Origin: JAHBNG01 sp039028975
GTDB taxonomy: Bacteria; Chloroflexota; Anaerolineae; Caldilineales; Caldilineaceae
Direction of reading: 5' to 3'
Assembly: GCA_039028975.1 (NCBI GenBank)
Contig: JBCCHB010000194.1
Span: 1 to 28,074, forward strand
Length of the DNA stretch: 28,074 nucleotides
Shown: positions 1 to 8,389 of the stretch, in pieces
Numbering within the stretch: position 1 is the first letter of the stretch
Layout of the letters: each line of letters opens with the position of its first letter
Translations under genes and position numbers: made by a program
The notes under the pieces: model-generated
Databases searched by the model: none
The model's input: only the letters and a program-made list of their open reading frames with translations
Told to the model about the DNA's origin: nothing

Positions 1-1
1 C

Positions 2-3000
2 AATGTGATCCGGAGTGCTAGGCTATACAGCAAAGAACGGCAACAAGCCCAAGAACTGGATGCAGTCCATCACACCGCGCTACATATCGTTGCCCAAGAT
101 AATTTAAATACACTCCTGCAGACATTGGTGGAAGAGGCAACCCACCTACTCCATGCCAAGGGCGGCAAGGTCTATTTGAAGGTGCCAGATGAGGAGATGC
201 TGGAACTAGAGGCTGCCTATTATGTGAATCCAGAGATCCACCCTGTTGGCACTCGTCTGGCATTCGGCCAAGGTTTGGTAGGAGATGTGATTAAACACGG
301 ACGAGCTAAGGTCATCAACAATTACGCCAAGTGGCCCGGCCGAGTCAACAAGCTATCTTCCCTCTTTTCATCATTGGTAGCGGTACCCTTGTGGATCGGG
401 AACGAAATAATTGGTGTATTGGCTGTCTTTGATGTGGTGGATAGTCGACACTTTTCTAATGATGACATTCCAATTTTAGATCGTTTGGCTCAACAAGCCT
501 CTTTGGCCATCAACAACGCCCGCTTGTTGGGCCAAATTCGCAGTCAGCGTAAGGAACAGATAGACGCAGTCCGGGACATTACTAACTCGATTACCAGCCC
601 GCCTGATAATCTTGAAGATGTATTGGAAAGCATGTTGGACTGGGCGGTTTCCATCATGAAAGAAGGCAGCATTGGGGACATTCGCATACTGGACGCACAG
701 AACCAGACGTTGACCCCAGTAGTTGCAAGAATGCCCCCTAACCTTGACCTCCTTGAGCATTATCGTACCACCACTGTTGGTGAGGGCATTACAGGCTGGG
801 TTGCCCAGCATCGGCAGCCAAAGATGTCTAATGACGTATCAGCGGATGCCAGATATCTTCCTTCGGTTACAGAGATGGGATCCGAGATAGCGATTCCCTT
901 AATGCGCGAGAACGAGCTGCTGGGCGTGTTAAATATCGAGCATATGGATAGAGATGCATTTACTGAAGAGGATCTGCAGTGGGCCGACGCAATTGGTGGA
1001 TTGGCTAGTGTGGCTATCGAGAATAATCGACTCTTCAGGGAAGTCGAGAACCGAGCTGTTCGCTTAGAGACCTTACAGGAGATTGCAACGGCCATATCCG
1101 CTGCACAGTCTGACATCAATAGTCTGCTGCGCTTGATCGTTGTGAGCCTCAATTCGATCTTCGATGATGCTCCAGTCGCCATCCGGCTCTATGATGCAGC
1201 CAAGAATGTCTTTGAGCCTGATTCGGTGACGACAGACAACTGGCCTGAGGGAGAGCTGAGTACACCCCGACCAAACGGCACAAGCCAGCATGTCATCAGA
1301 ACACTTGAACCCTTATACATTGACGATACAGAAAATCCCCAATTGCCTGAGACGTTGCAACTGCGGGAGATGCTTCTGCGCCACCAGGTCAAATCGCTGG
1401 CCGTCCTACCCTTAATTAGCAAAGGGAGGCCCATCGGTGTTCTCTACTTGCAACTGCTTCAATCCCGACAGTTTACAGAGAGTGATAAGCAGATTCTGCG
1501 TCTCTTTGCTGAACAGGCAGTGGTTGCTATCATCAATGCCAAATCCAATGAAGAGCTGGATCGACAACGGGTTATGCGTATACAGGCGGTACAGGACATT
1601 GCCCGTACCATTCCCATTGCCGCTGAACAGGGCCAGAAGGAGGTACTGCAAAGTGTAGTTGATGCCGTAGCACCCATTGTTGGTGATGCAGAGTATCTTG
1701 TTCTGATACGCCTTCTAGACAAAGAGACGAATGAACTTGTCCTGGAGGCGACGAGCATGCAAGGAGTCGTCATCAACCAGCAACTTATCCAACGGGTGCC
1801 AGTCAGTGTAGGGATCATGGGTTGGGTTGCCCGCAACAAGGAGTACCGGTGCGTTCCCGATGTATCCCGAGAGTCAGAGTATCGACGTGGCCTTCGGAAT
1901 GCTCGGTCGGAGCTAGCTGTTCCCATGTTACTTGACGACGAGGTGATTGGGGTTCTAACCATTGAGCACTCAGAATTAGATGCATTTACGGAACTAGACA
2001 TTCAGATGACCCAGGCGTTTGCCCGTTTGGCCGTTGTGGCTTATGAGAATGCCCAACTTTATGATGCCGTAGCCCAACGGAACGATCAGCTTCAAGCGCT
2101 CTACGATGCTGGCATAAAGATCAACGGCCAATTAGATGATGCTTCCGTATTGCGTTCGATAGCAGAAAATGTGTGTGAGTTGCTCGATCCAGACATCACA
2201 ACGATTTTCCCTTATAATGAGGAAACATCCCAATTTCAAGAAGGTGTCCGGATTTCAAGTACCAAGCAACCTGTACCCAAACCAGGCATGGAAGGGTTTG
2301 CCAGTAGACTCATTCAGGAGAAGCGGCCCATCTTTGATTATCGACAATTTATGGGTAACGACCAACCCCTCACGATCGATGGGCGCGAAGCAAAGGCATT
2401 CATGAGCATTCCCCTTCGCTTTGAGAAGAAGACTGTCGGTCTCCTCTTACTGAACTACTTTGAGGAGCGCCAATTCACCGAGGATGAGAAACGGCTCGCC
2501 AGTCTCTTTGGGTTGCAAGCTGCCACAGCCATCAACAATGCCAGGCAATATGAAATTGCCCAAGAACATGCCCGCCAAGAAAGATGGATCGAATTGGGGC
2601 GAGTGGCTGGCAGCCTCGCCCATCGCATCGGCAACAATGGTGGCACTATTCGCCTGAGAGCTGACGATTTAGCCGAATATCTCAAGGAAAGACTACCCAA
2701 GGATGACTATGTTGACACCACAATGGAAACCATTATACGCAACAATCAGTACATTTTAGAGATGGCAGATCTCCTCTTTCGGCCTGTCAAGGCATCAGGA
2801 GAGCCTGTCGTCTCCGTCAACATTGCCCTTATGCTCGATAGCGCATTAGGTATAGGTAGCCCAGGAATTCCACCAGATGTAATGATCTGCCGCCAGTATG
2901 CTTCTAAGCTGCCAACAGTGAAAGCCAACCGCTGGTTTATTGAGGTCTTTGTTGAAATCATTGCCAATGCGATTGGTGCCATGCAAGGAAGTGCGAGCAA

Positions 3001-3262
3001 AAACCTTGTGGTTCACACCACAGAGGATGAACGATGGCTGCGTATTCACTTCTCCGATACGGGGAAGGGGATTCCCCAAAGAGAACAAGAGCGTATCTTT
3101 GACCTTTTCACATCGTCAGGAAAAGAGACAAATGGACAACATTCTGGTTTTGGCTTATGGTGGGTGCGTACATTTGTCCGCGATATGGGCGGGAATGTTG
3201 AAATCGAAAGTCAACCCGGCCAGGGAACAACCTTTACTGTGGTTCTACGCAAGGAGGAATAG
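2..3262 (+). CDS. multi-GAF sensor histidine kinase (5'-partial)
   Basis: Sensor kinase, probably cytoplasmic: no membrane segment is visible in the part present. Numbering from the GTG at 5, five consecutive GAF domains lie at about 20-175, 180-345, 346-520, 521-690 and 691-855, most ending in a helix of the 'A(I/V)xNAxLY' type. The kinase core follows: H-box GSLAHRIGNN with candidate phospho-His873, N-box EIIANAIGAM, G1 box DTGKGIP from Asp1018, F-box IFDLF and G2 box GFGLWW. The frame is open to the left edge, and the first residues (ARLY plus a coiled linker) look like the end of another GAF domain, so the true start is probably upstream. The H-box has His-Arg rather than the usual His-Glu. 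The stop abuts the start of the next gene, so the two are co-transcribed. Kinase identity is certain; the ligands of the GAF domains are unknown. Confidence 0.93.
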   Translation, partial: NVIRSARLYSKERQQAQELDAVHHTALHIVAQDNLNTLLQTLVEEATHLLHAKGGKVYLKVPDEEMLELEAAYYVNPEIHPVGTRLAFGQGLVGDVIKHGRAKVINNYAKWPGRVNKLSSLFSSLVAVPLWIGNEIIGVLAVFDVVDSRHFSNDDIPILDRLAQQASLAINNARLLGQIRSQRKEQIDAVRDITNSITSPPDNLEDVLESMLDWAVSIMKEGSIGDIRILDAQNQTLTPVVARMPPNLDLLEHYRTTTVGEGITGWVAQHRQPKMSNDVSADARYLPSVTEMGSEIAIPLMRENELLGVLNIEHMDRDAFTEEDLQWADAIGGLASVAIENNRLFREVENRAVRLETLQEIATAISAAQSDINSLLRLIVVSLNSIFDDAPVAIRLYDAAKNVFEPDSVTTDNWPEGELSTPRPNGTSQHVIRTLEPLYIDDTENPQLPETLQLREMLLRHQVKSLAVLPLISKGRPIGVLYLQLLQSRQFTESDKQILRLFAEQAVVAIINAKSNEELDRQRVMRIQAVQDIARTIPIAAEQGQKEVLQSVVDAVAPIVGDAEYLVLIRLLDKETNELVLEATSMQGVVINQQLIQRVPVSVGIMGWVARNKEYRCVPDVSRESEYRRGLRNARSELAVPMLLDDEVIGVLTIEHSELDAFTELDIQMTQAFARLAVVAYENAQLYDAVAQRNDQLQALYDAGIKINGQLDDASVLRSIAENVCELLDPDITTIFPYNEETSQFQEGVRISSTKQPVPKPGMEGFASRLIQEKRPIFDYRQFMGNDQPLTIDGREAKAFMSIPLRFEKKTVGLLLLNYFEERQFTEDEKRLASLFGLQAATAINNARQYEIAQEHARQERWIELGRVAGSLAHRIGNNGGTIRLRADDLAEYLKERLPKDDYVDTTMETIIRNNQYILEMADLLFRPVKASGEPVVSVNIALMLDSALGIGSPGIPPDVMICRQYASKLPTVKANRWFIEVFVEIIANAIGAMQGSASKNLVVHTTEDERWLRIHFSDTGKGIPQREQERIFDLFTSSGKETNGQHSGFGLWWVRTFVRDMGGNVEIESQPGQGTTFTVVLRKEE
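3251..3257 (+). promoter_or_regulatory. strong ribosome binding site inside the kinase 3' end
   Basis: AAGGAGG lies inside the last codons of the histidine kinase, 5 nt before ATG 3263 and 8 nt before ATG 3266. It couples translation of the tandem-receiver gene to that of the kinase. Confidence 0.7.
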
Positions 3263-4144
3263 ATGATGCAGAAGCGACATCAACCCATATTGATCCTAGA
3301 TGACGAAGAGGGCTGGCTTGAATTTGCCTATGAAACGTTGAAGCAAAATGAGTATGAGGTCTATATGGCCCCAGACATTTCCACTGCAGAGGAGACCCTT
3401 ACAGATCAACAGACTCCTGACATTCGGCTGGTTCTTGTCAATGCCCGGCTACTGGAGGTCAAGCCTTCGCCGATTGAAGCATTGCATCGATCGAAAAATG
3501 CGAAACCAAAAGGGGGTGAGACGCAATCTACTCTGCAGAGTGAAAATCAGCAGGAAATGCGTTCCATCATTGCGCTCGTCTCTACGAACCTAACCCCCCA
3601 TCGTTCCAGAGGTCTCTTTAAACTCGGTGTGAAAGATGTTGTGAACAAGCCTTTTGATCCAGATGGGCTCTTGGCTCTCGTGGAACAGATCCAAGCCGAT
3701 TATCGCACGGTTCCACCAAGGCGAGAAGCCAAACGAAGTCGGTCCAATTTGATTCTAATCGTGGATGATGACTCTGATTGGCGAAAAAACTTGGTGGATC
3801 TTTTGCCGCCACTGGAGGAACAAGTCGAACAGGCAGATACTTTTGAAGCCGCAAAGTCGAAACTGCAAAACCAAAAGTACGATCTGGTCATATTTGATTT
3901 ACGGTTAGAAGACAAAGATGAAGAGAATTTTCAGGGTATGGAGCTAGTAGAACTTGTACGCGATTTGGACGAAACCCGTCACTCGTTTACTCAGATAATT
4001 TTGGTCACGGCGTATGGGAAATCAGAGCATATTCTCGGCTCATTTCGAGATTATGAGATCCTTAACTTCTTTGACAAAAAATATATGGCTCCAGTGAGAT
4101 ATAGAGAGCAGATCATTGAAGCACTAGCGCGAGATTCTGGCTAA
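3263..4144 (+). CDS. tandem-receiver response regulator protein
   Basis: Two CheY-like receiver domains and no output domain, so it probably acts as a phospho-relay or protein-binding intermediate for the kinase just upstream. Receiver 1 (about 8-145) keeps the acidic pocket (Asp13, Asp14), a Ser/Thr and Lys129, but has Asn60 in the LVLVNARLL strand where the phospho-accepting Asp belongs. It also has a hydrophilic insertion around 75-100. Receiver 2 (about 163-290) is complete: Asp169/170, phospho-site Asp212 in VIFDLRLED, Thr249 and Lys272/273. The start follows the kinase stop with no gap. The Shine-Dalgarno AAGGAGG at 3251-3257 suits either ATG 3263 or ATG 3266. Confidence 0.9.
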   Translation: MMQKRHQPILILDDEEGWLEFAYETLKQNEYEVYMAPDISTAEETLTDQQTPDIRLVLVNARLLEVKPSPIEALHRSKNAKPKGGETQSTLQSENQQEMRSIIALVSTNLTPHRSRGLFKLGVKDVVNKPFDPDGLLALVEQIQADYRTVPPRREAKRSRSNLILIVDDDSDWRKNLVDLLPPLEEQVEQADTFEAAKSKLQNQKYDLVIFDLRLEDKDEENFQGMELVELVRDLDETRHSFTQIILVTAYGKSEHILGSFRDYEILNFFDKKYMAPVRYREQIIEALARDSG

Positions 4145-4175
4145 TTGTATCCGAGTATAATTGGGACGCTTGATT

Positions 4176-4952
4176 ATGGGTAAACCACGAATTTTATTGA
4201 TAGATGATGATCCGGATTGGCGAAATGTCACACTAAAGAGTCCGCTCCGTCGGCGCGGATATGAAATAGAGACCGAGGACAGTAGTGAAAGTGCCATGGA
4301 TCGCATCGATGAAAGTGATACACCGTTTGATCTTGTGGTTATGAATATCTGCCTCAATCAGGAGAAAGATGGGGAAAATGATGTGAGCAAGATCACAGCA
4401 GAATGGACGGTTTTGCTGGACTTCGTGCGCGAAACAGGCGCAGAGGTCATCGTTGTTTCATCAGAGAACTACCCACCACCACTCAGTTCCTTCTCTCTCT
4501 CCCGTACCGCCTTTCGTTATTATGACGTTGTGGACTTTATCATCAAGGAAGAGTTCGATGCCCGCGAATATCGACAGAGCGTTGAGGATGCCATTGAAAA
4601 ATCACAAGCGCGCCGACAGGTATTGTTTGCGCAGCGAAACGGCATAGCAAATCCAGTCGATTGGGACAATCTCACCGGTCAACAGATTGGTGAATTTCAG
4701 AATGCGCTTTTAAGAGCGTTCCCCAATCGTAGCGATTTAGAGCAGATGCTTACCATTAAGATGAATGCGTCGCTGGATCAGATTGTTGAGCAAGGAAATC
4801 TAGAGAAGAACGTCTATGATTTACTCATTTGGGCGAAAGCGCAAGGCTTTGTTGAAAAGCTCTATCGAAGCGCAGTGGCCGAAGTCCCGGGAAACCCAAT
4901 GCTTCAAACGCTAGAAGAGAGATTGAGTAAAGGCGATATAGATGCCGTTTAG
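4176..4952 (+). CDS. pseudo-receiver fused to effector-associated domain EAD1
   Basis: A 258-residue protein in two parts. Residues 4-145 form a CheY-like receiver (LLIDDDPDW acidic pocket, Ser95/96, Lys124 in FIIKEE). Its phospho-accepting position is Asn57 (LVVMNICL), so ordinary Asp phosphorylation is unlikely. Residues about 166-250 match my memory of EAD1, the effector-associated domain of bacterial conflict systems: LTGQQ start, ALLRAFPNRSDLEQML, a central SLDQI, LIWAKAQGFVEKLYRSA and the terminal PGNPML. EADs are small helical death-like adaptors pairing NTPase/STAND proteins with caspase, trypsin or other effectors carrying the same EAD. I chose ATG 4176 because it begins the receiver fold; a TTG at 4161 would add five residues. 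It follows the tandem-receiver gene by 31 nt, so it is probably the last gene of the operon. The receiver call is firm; EAD1 is a pattern match without a profile search. Confidence 0.82.
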   Translation: MGKPRILLIDDDPDWRNVTLKSPLRRRGYEIETEDSSESAMDRIDESDTPFDLVVMNICLNQEKDGENDVSKITAEWTVLLDFVRETGAEVIVVSSENYPPPLSSFSLSRTAFRYYDVVDFIIKEEFDAREYRQSVEDAIEKSQARRQVLFAQRNGIANPVDWDNLTGQQIGEFQNALLRAFPNRSDLEQMLTIKMNASLDQIVEQGNLEKNVYDLLIWAKAQGFVEKLYRSAVAEVPGNPMLQTLEERLSKGDIDAV

Positions 4953-5014
4953 TAGAGCATAACCGTCCAATGAGCACGCCCTCCGTAAAAGATAACCAGC
5001 CTACGGCACTGCAA

Positions 5015-5064
5015 TCTGCCATGCAAATAACAAAGATAACAAGATTAGAAAGATGAAGAATCTG
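5015..5064. repeat. 50-bp direct repeat, copy 1
   Basis: It begins TCTGCCATGCAAATAACAAA and ends GATGAAGAATCTG. It matches 5124-5173 at all but one position (5021 A against 5130 C). The sequence just after it (CTAATCTTTG, then T-rich) is partly complementary to the AAGATTAG inside the repeat, giving an imperfect AT-rich stem-loop. That could terminate the + strand operon ending at 4952. Confidence 0.85.
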
Positions 5065-5123
5065 TAAAATCTCCTAATCTTTGTTTGTTTTCATCTTCCG
5101 TGGCGCGTCTCGATGCATGAATG

Positions 5124-5173
5124 TCTGCCCTGCAAATAACAAAGATAACAAGATTAGAAAGATGAAGAATCTG
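5124..5173. repeat. 50-bp direct repeat, copy 2
   Basis: Second copy of the unit at 5015-5064, 109 bp downstream, in the gap between convergent genes. Similarity continues weakly for about 15 bp past the end (TAATCTTCTAATT), again able to fold back on the ATTAGAAAGAT inside the unit. The - strand malate dehydrogenase gene ends at 5183, just after it. Confidence 0.85.
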
Positions 5174-5182
5174 CGTAATCTT

Positions 5183-6178
5183 CTAATTCGCGTTTAATTT
5201 ACCCCAATCCTCAATTGGTGGAATAATCCCCATCTCAATCACCTCGTCACGCAACTTGCACAGATGAGCATAGGACTCTTCCAGTTCAGCCAGCTCCGAC
5301 GGCGTTCCATTTGGCACCTGCACCTGTATTCCATTGGAAGAAATCGTCGTTTCCAATGCCATGAGGATATGCTCAAATCTGCTGTTGTTGATATAGCCAC
5401 CACAGGGCCATGGGAAAGAATCGCCACCAGCGGCCGCTCTGATAATGGAAAGCGAAACATGGGCCGGACTCTGAAAGGAAGAGCGACCGCGTAGTTCAAT
5501 AATCCGCTTGCCACCCTGGATTACGCGCTGGCGAATTTCGCCCCACTTTTCATGGCTCAAAGCATCCGTCCCAATTAGGTTCTGCAACGATTGCCCCTGA
5601 ATTTTGACCGTGGAAGAGAAGACCACCATCTGCTCTCCATGTCCACCATACGTTCGGCAGCCTGTGACTTCGTCTTGAGGGATCTGGAAGTGCTGACTCA
5701 ACGCAGTTTGAAGTCGTGTACTGTCCAAAGCAGCCAAGGTAGCCAATCGGCTAGGCGGAAGTCCCGAATGGATCAGCGCAACCAGCCCTGTAATATCCGC
5801 TGGGTTGAAGATGATAACAACCAGCTTGACGTCAGGACAGTACGTGCGAATGTCCCTACCCAGTTGGGCCGCAATTTCGCAATTGCCCTTGAGGAGATCT
5901 TCACGGGTCATCCCTTCTTTACGTGGCGCACCACCGGACGAGATTACATAATCGGCACCAGTAAGTGCTTCCCCAATATCTGTGGTCCAAGTGACGTTGG
6001 CACCCGGAAAGCTGCTGTGGTAGATCTCCTCTGCTGCACCTTGCAGGCCAGGTTCATATGGATCATAGCCGCAGACATTGGGCGTCAATCCCATGGTGAG
6101 TGCCGATTGCATCATATTGGAGCCGATCATGCCGCCCGCGCCAACGATGACGAGTTTGTCTTTTGTGAGGTAGTTCAT
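5183..6178 (-). CDS. mdh: malate dehydrogenase (lactate/malate dehydrogenase family)
   Basis: Soluble NAD-dependent 2-hydroxyacid dehydrogenase interconverting malate and oxaloacetate. Residues 1-150 are the Rossmann half, with VGAGGMIGS (13-20) and Asp39 at the end of the second strand, which favours NAD. The mobile loop APRKEGMTR supplies Arg86 and Arg92. Arg86 at the substrate-discriminating position indicates malate rather than lactate, where Gln is usual. Asn125, the Asp152/Arg155 pair in LDSTRL and catalytic His180 in GGHGEQ complete the active site. Its 331 residues are slightly longer than the 310-320 typical of the family. The ATG is preceded by AAGGA with 7-nt spacing. It appears monocistronic: the next gene upstream ends 224 nt away. 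Confidence 0.9.
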   Translation of the reverse strand: MNYLTKDKLVIVGAGGMIGSNMMQSALTMGLTPNVCGYDPYEPGLQGAAEEIYHSSFPGANVTWTTDIGEALTGADYVISSGGAPRKEGMTREDLLKGNCEIAAQLGRDIRTYCPDVKLVVIIFNPADITGLVALIHSGLPPSRLATLAALDSTRLQTALSQHFQIPQDEVTGCRTYGGHGEQMVVFSSTVKIQGQSLQNLIGTDALSHEKWGEIRQRVIQGGKRIIELRGRSSFQSPAHVSLSIIRAAAGGDSFPWPCGGYINNSRFEHILMALETTISSNGIQVQVPNGTPSELAELEESYAHLCKLRDEVIEMGIIPPIEDWGKLNAN

Positions 6179-6402
6179 AGATGAATCCTTAATGGATGCT
6201 ACCGAACCTTTCTGTTATACTACGTTAGGTAGGTAGATAGCATTTATCATTTCAACAAGGTGTTAGGCTGAATTGCCTCCATTGTCGATGCCTAACTGCA
6301 TAATTTGAACGTTTGCCCTGGCTCATTATGAAAAATTCCATTGTATAGATAAATTTCGACCTTCCAACTGTCTTTCCTCACAAGCGACTCCACAACCTCA
6401 AT

Positions 6403-7362
6403 TCACTTATTCAATCGCCAACACTGATGAATCTTCTGGTTCCGAAAGTCTTCTGGTATAGATTTAGGCGTCAAGGCTTCCGTGTTCAGGCCTGAAGGAA
6501 GTTTTTTCATATCCAGCTCAAAACGGCGTGCATTGGTACTAAAGAAGATCTCGCCACCGTCGTTAAGTAGTGCGACACAGTCACTCAACAGCCTGGGGTA
6601 GTCTTGGACCACATCGAAGCTCCTCCCCTTGATACGCTTGGAATTGCTGAAGGTGGGGGGGTCACAGACAATGATGTCATACTTGGACCCTCGCTCATTT
6701 TCCCCTTTGAGATAGGTTAGACAGTCAGCTTGAATGACCTGATGGGTGGAACCCTCGGCAAATCCGTTGTGGGTCAGATTGCGCCGAATCCAATCGCAAT
6801 ATGTAGGGCTTAAATCGACGGTGGTGGTCGCCATGGCCCCGCCGTCCAAAGCATAGAGGGTAAAGGACCCAGTGTAAGCAAAGAGGTTAAGCACTCGCTT
6901 ATCCTTTGCGCACTCACGAACTAGCGCACGAGTATTGCGATGATCCAGAAAGAGGCCCGTGTCCAAGTAATCACTCAGGTTGACTTCAAAGTATAGCCCC
7001 TGCTCTTCCACCACTCGCACGTGGCCCTTCTGCCCGAGTCGCTCATATTGAGCGGTTCCCCTCTGCACTTGGCGTTCTTTAGCGAAAATCTGCTCTCGGT
7101 TCAACCCCAAGCCATCTTGTACCTGGGCCAATGCATCCTGCATCCACACTCGAACTTGGTCTGGCGTCTCATCCCGTTTGCGCTGATAGAGCCAGGCCAC
7201 CGCTTCGCCATCATACCAATCCACAATTAGCGGGTATTCAGGAATATCCCGTTCGTAGAGGCGAAAGCAGGTAACCCCTGTGCGCCTTGCCCACTTACGT
7301 AGATGTCGATATCGTTTGCGCAGCCGGTTGGCCAGCACAGGTTCCATATGTTCTGCTTTCAC
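6403..7362 (-). CDS. rlmK: RlmK-like 23S rRNA (guanine-N7) methyltransferase
   Basis: Class I SAM-dependent rRNA methyltransferase closely resembling the C-terminal (RlmK) half of E. coli RlmL/RlmKL, which makes m7G2069 in 23S rRNA. Residues 10-130 are the substrate-recognition part (ANRLRKRYRHLRKWARRTGV, LYERDIPEYPL, NLSDYLDTGLFLDHR). Residues 155-319 are the methyltransferase fold, with motif I LNLFAYTGS (159-166) and catalytic CDPPTFSNSKR (233-243). The THUMP and RlmL half of the E. coli fusion is absent. The GTG at 7362 has GGGGAGG only 2 nt upstream; the in-frame ATG at 7347 (MEPVLANRL) aligns better with the family start, so the first five residues are doubtful. It may be co-transcribed with the PhyH gene ending 61 nt upstream. 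Confidence 0.85.
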   Translation of the reverse strand: MKAEHMEPVLANRLRKRYRHLRKWARRTGVTCFRLYERDIPEYPLIVDWYDGEAVAWLYQRKRDETPDQVRVWMQDALAQVQDGLGLNREQIFAKERQVQRGTAQYERLGQKGHVRVVEEQGLYFEVNLSDYLDTGLFLDHRNTRALVRECAKDKRVLNLFAYTGSFTLYALDGGAMATTTVDLSPTYCDWIRRNLTHNGFAEGSTHQVIQADCLTYLKGENERGSKYDIIVCDPPTFSNSKRIKGRSFDVVQDYPRLLSDCVALLNDGGEIFFSTNARRFELDMKKLPSGLNTEALTPKSIPEDFRNQKIHQCWRLNK

Positions 7363-7374
7363 TGCCTCCCCAAC

Positions 7375-7410
7375 TGTTTACTGGCTACTGTTTACTGGCT
7401 ACTGTTTACT
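7375..7410. repeat. 14-bp tandem repeat, about 2.6 copies
   Basis: The unit TGTTTACTGGCTAC is repeated twice and then partly (TGTTTACT), between the RlmK-like and PhyH genes. The core CTGTTTACTG recurs, inverted, at 19516-19525 (CAGTAAACAG) and in part at 19605-19614, suggesting a dispersed intergenic repeat. Confidence 0.75.
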
Positions 7411-7423
7411 AGACGCTCAATCC

Positions 7424-8389
7424 TTATCGCTCTTTCAACGAAGTCCATCCCCTTCCTGGCGAGTAGGGACGCACTTTCTCATAGCGCTCTCGCAATATGT
7501 AGAATTGCTCAGGGGTGCGTATTTCACGTTCAGGATCGGTGGTATCACGCAGAACAAAATCGGCTTCCGTAGGATGGCAAGCCATAGTCACCGGCTCCCG
7601 TTCGGGTACATACGTAGCAGGATCTTCATCGATATTGTTGGGGGCAAGCATCCCTTGGTAGCGTAAATCGACACTCCAACGCACTAGATCGGTCTTGTTT
7701 TCAAAGGAAGCGTGGGGCGTTAAGTTGGTCATAAAGAGAACACCGCCAGCTTTCATGGGGATAGGAATTGGTTCAACTGATGGAAGATCTTCTCCGGCAA
7801 TCTCCAAGAATCCACCATGCCCCCCCGTGTAGTGGCGAATGATACCCTTCCGGTGAGAATTGGGGAGAACGTAAAGACATCCGTTCTCCTCATCCACATC
7901 CACCAAGGGAACCCAACAGGTGACGATGAGATGCTGATCGCAGTGGGCCAGTAAGTAGCCCGAGTCCTGATGCCAGGGAACTTCGCCCCGTGCCCAGCCC
8001 GGCAGCTTGGGACGGATGCGGTAGACTGATGAGCCAATGATGTCTGGGCCAACAATCGATTCAATACAAGCAAGAAGGGGTTGGTGGCGCAACATCCCCA
8101 AGATGGCAGGGCCGCTATAACCACCGCCACCCTTGCCCATTATGTGGCGAGTGACGGCCTTACACGCGTCCTCACTTTCATCCCGAATACGTGCGAGACG
8201 TGCTTCAAACGATTCTTGCTCGTGGATGTTCTTAAGTTCGCCCGCTTTATGCAGGTCACGCGCCTTGGTATCAATCATCTCCATAATGGCATCTTTGATG
8301 GGCTGGAGATCGGCATGAGTATAGACACCCGGCTTGACCACGTACCCTTGTTCGTGAAACTGACTGAGTTCAGAGTGAGTGAGTGTCAT
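7424..8389 (-). CDS. phytanoyl-CoA dioxygenase (PhyH) family protein
   Basis: Fe(II)/2-oxoglutarate-dependent oxygenase of the PhyH family; substrate unknown. Starting at ATG 8389 (MTLTHSEL, 321 residues), the iron ligands are visible as His140 and Asp142 in PWHQDSGYL and distal His226 in NLTPHASFEN. Arg237 is the likely 2-oxoglutarate carboxylate contact. The strand between them (CWVPLVDVDEENGCLYVLPN) is typical of PhyH. An upstream in-frame start at 8443 would add 18 residues with no homology. ATG 8389 has AAAGGA about 7 nt upstream and overlaps the stop of the MtnA-like gene as ATGA, so translation is coupled. In other bacteria such genes act on small hydroxylatable metabolites; nothing here fixes the reaction. 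Confidence 0.88.
   Translation of the reverse strand: MTLTHSELSQFHEQGYVVKPGVYTHADLQPIKDAIMEMIDTKARDLHKAGELKNIHEQESFEARLARIRDESEDACKAVTRHIMGKGGGGYSGPAILGMLRHQPLLACIESIVGPDIIGSSVYRIRPKLPGWARGEVPWHQDSGYLLAHCDQHLIVTCWVPLVDVDEENGCLYVLPNSHRKGIIRHYTGGHGGFLEIAGEDLPSVEPIPIPMKAGGVLFMTNLTPHASFENKTDLVRWSVDLRYQGMLAPNNIDEDPATYVPEREPVTMACHPTEADFVLRDTTDPEREIRTPEQFYILRERYEKVRPYSPGRGWTSLKER

Noticed and set aside
1459..2001. 180-codon - strand frame inside the kinase gene
   Set aside because: Low-complexity Ser/Arg/Thr composition is typical of an antisense shadow of a real gene, and the + strand frame carries clear GAF motifs.
5015..5173. CRISPR array
   Set aside because: Only two copies, 50 bp long with a 59-bp spacer, AT-rich, and no cas genes nearby; better explained as an intergenic repeat or terminator.
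5591..6184. 197-codon + strand frame opposite malate dehydrogenase
   Set aside because: The - strand has all active-site residues of malate dehydrogenase; the + product has no recognisable fold.
7375..7410. Attachment site or transposon end
   Set aside because: Only a short tandem repeat of 14 bp; no integrase, transposase or tRNA nearby.
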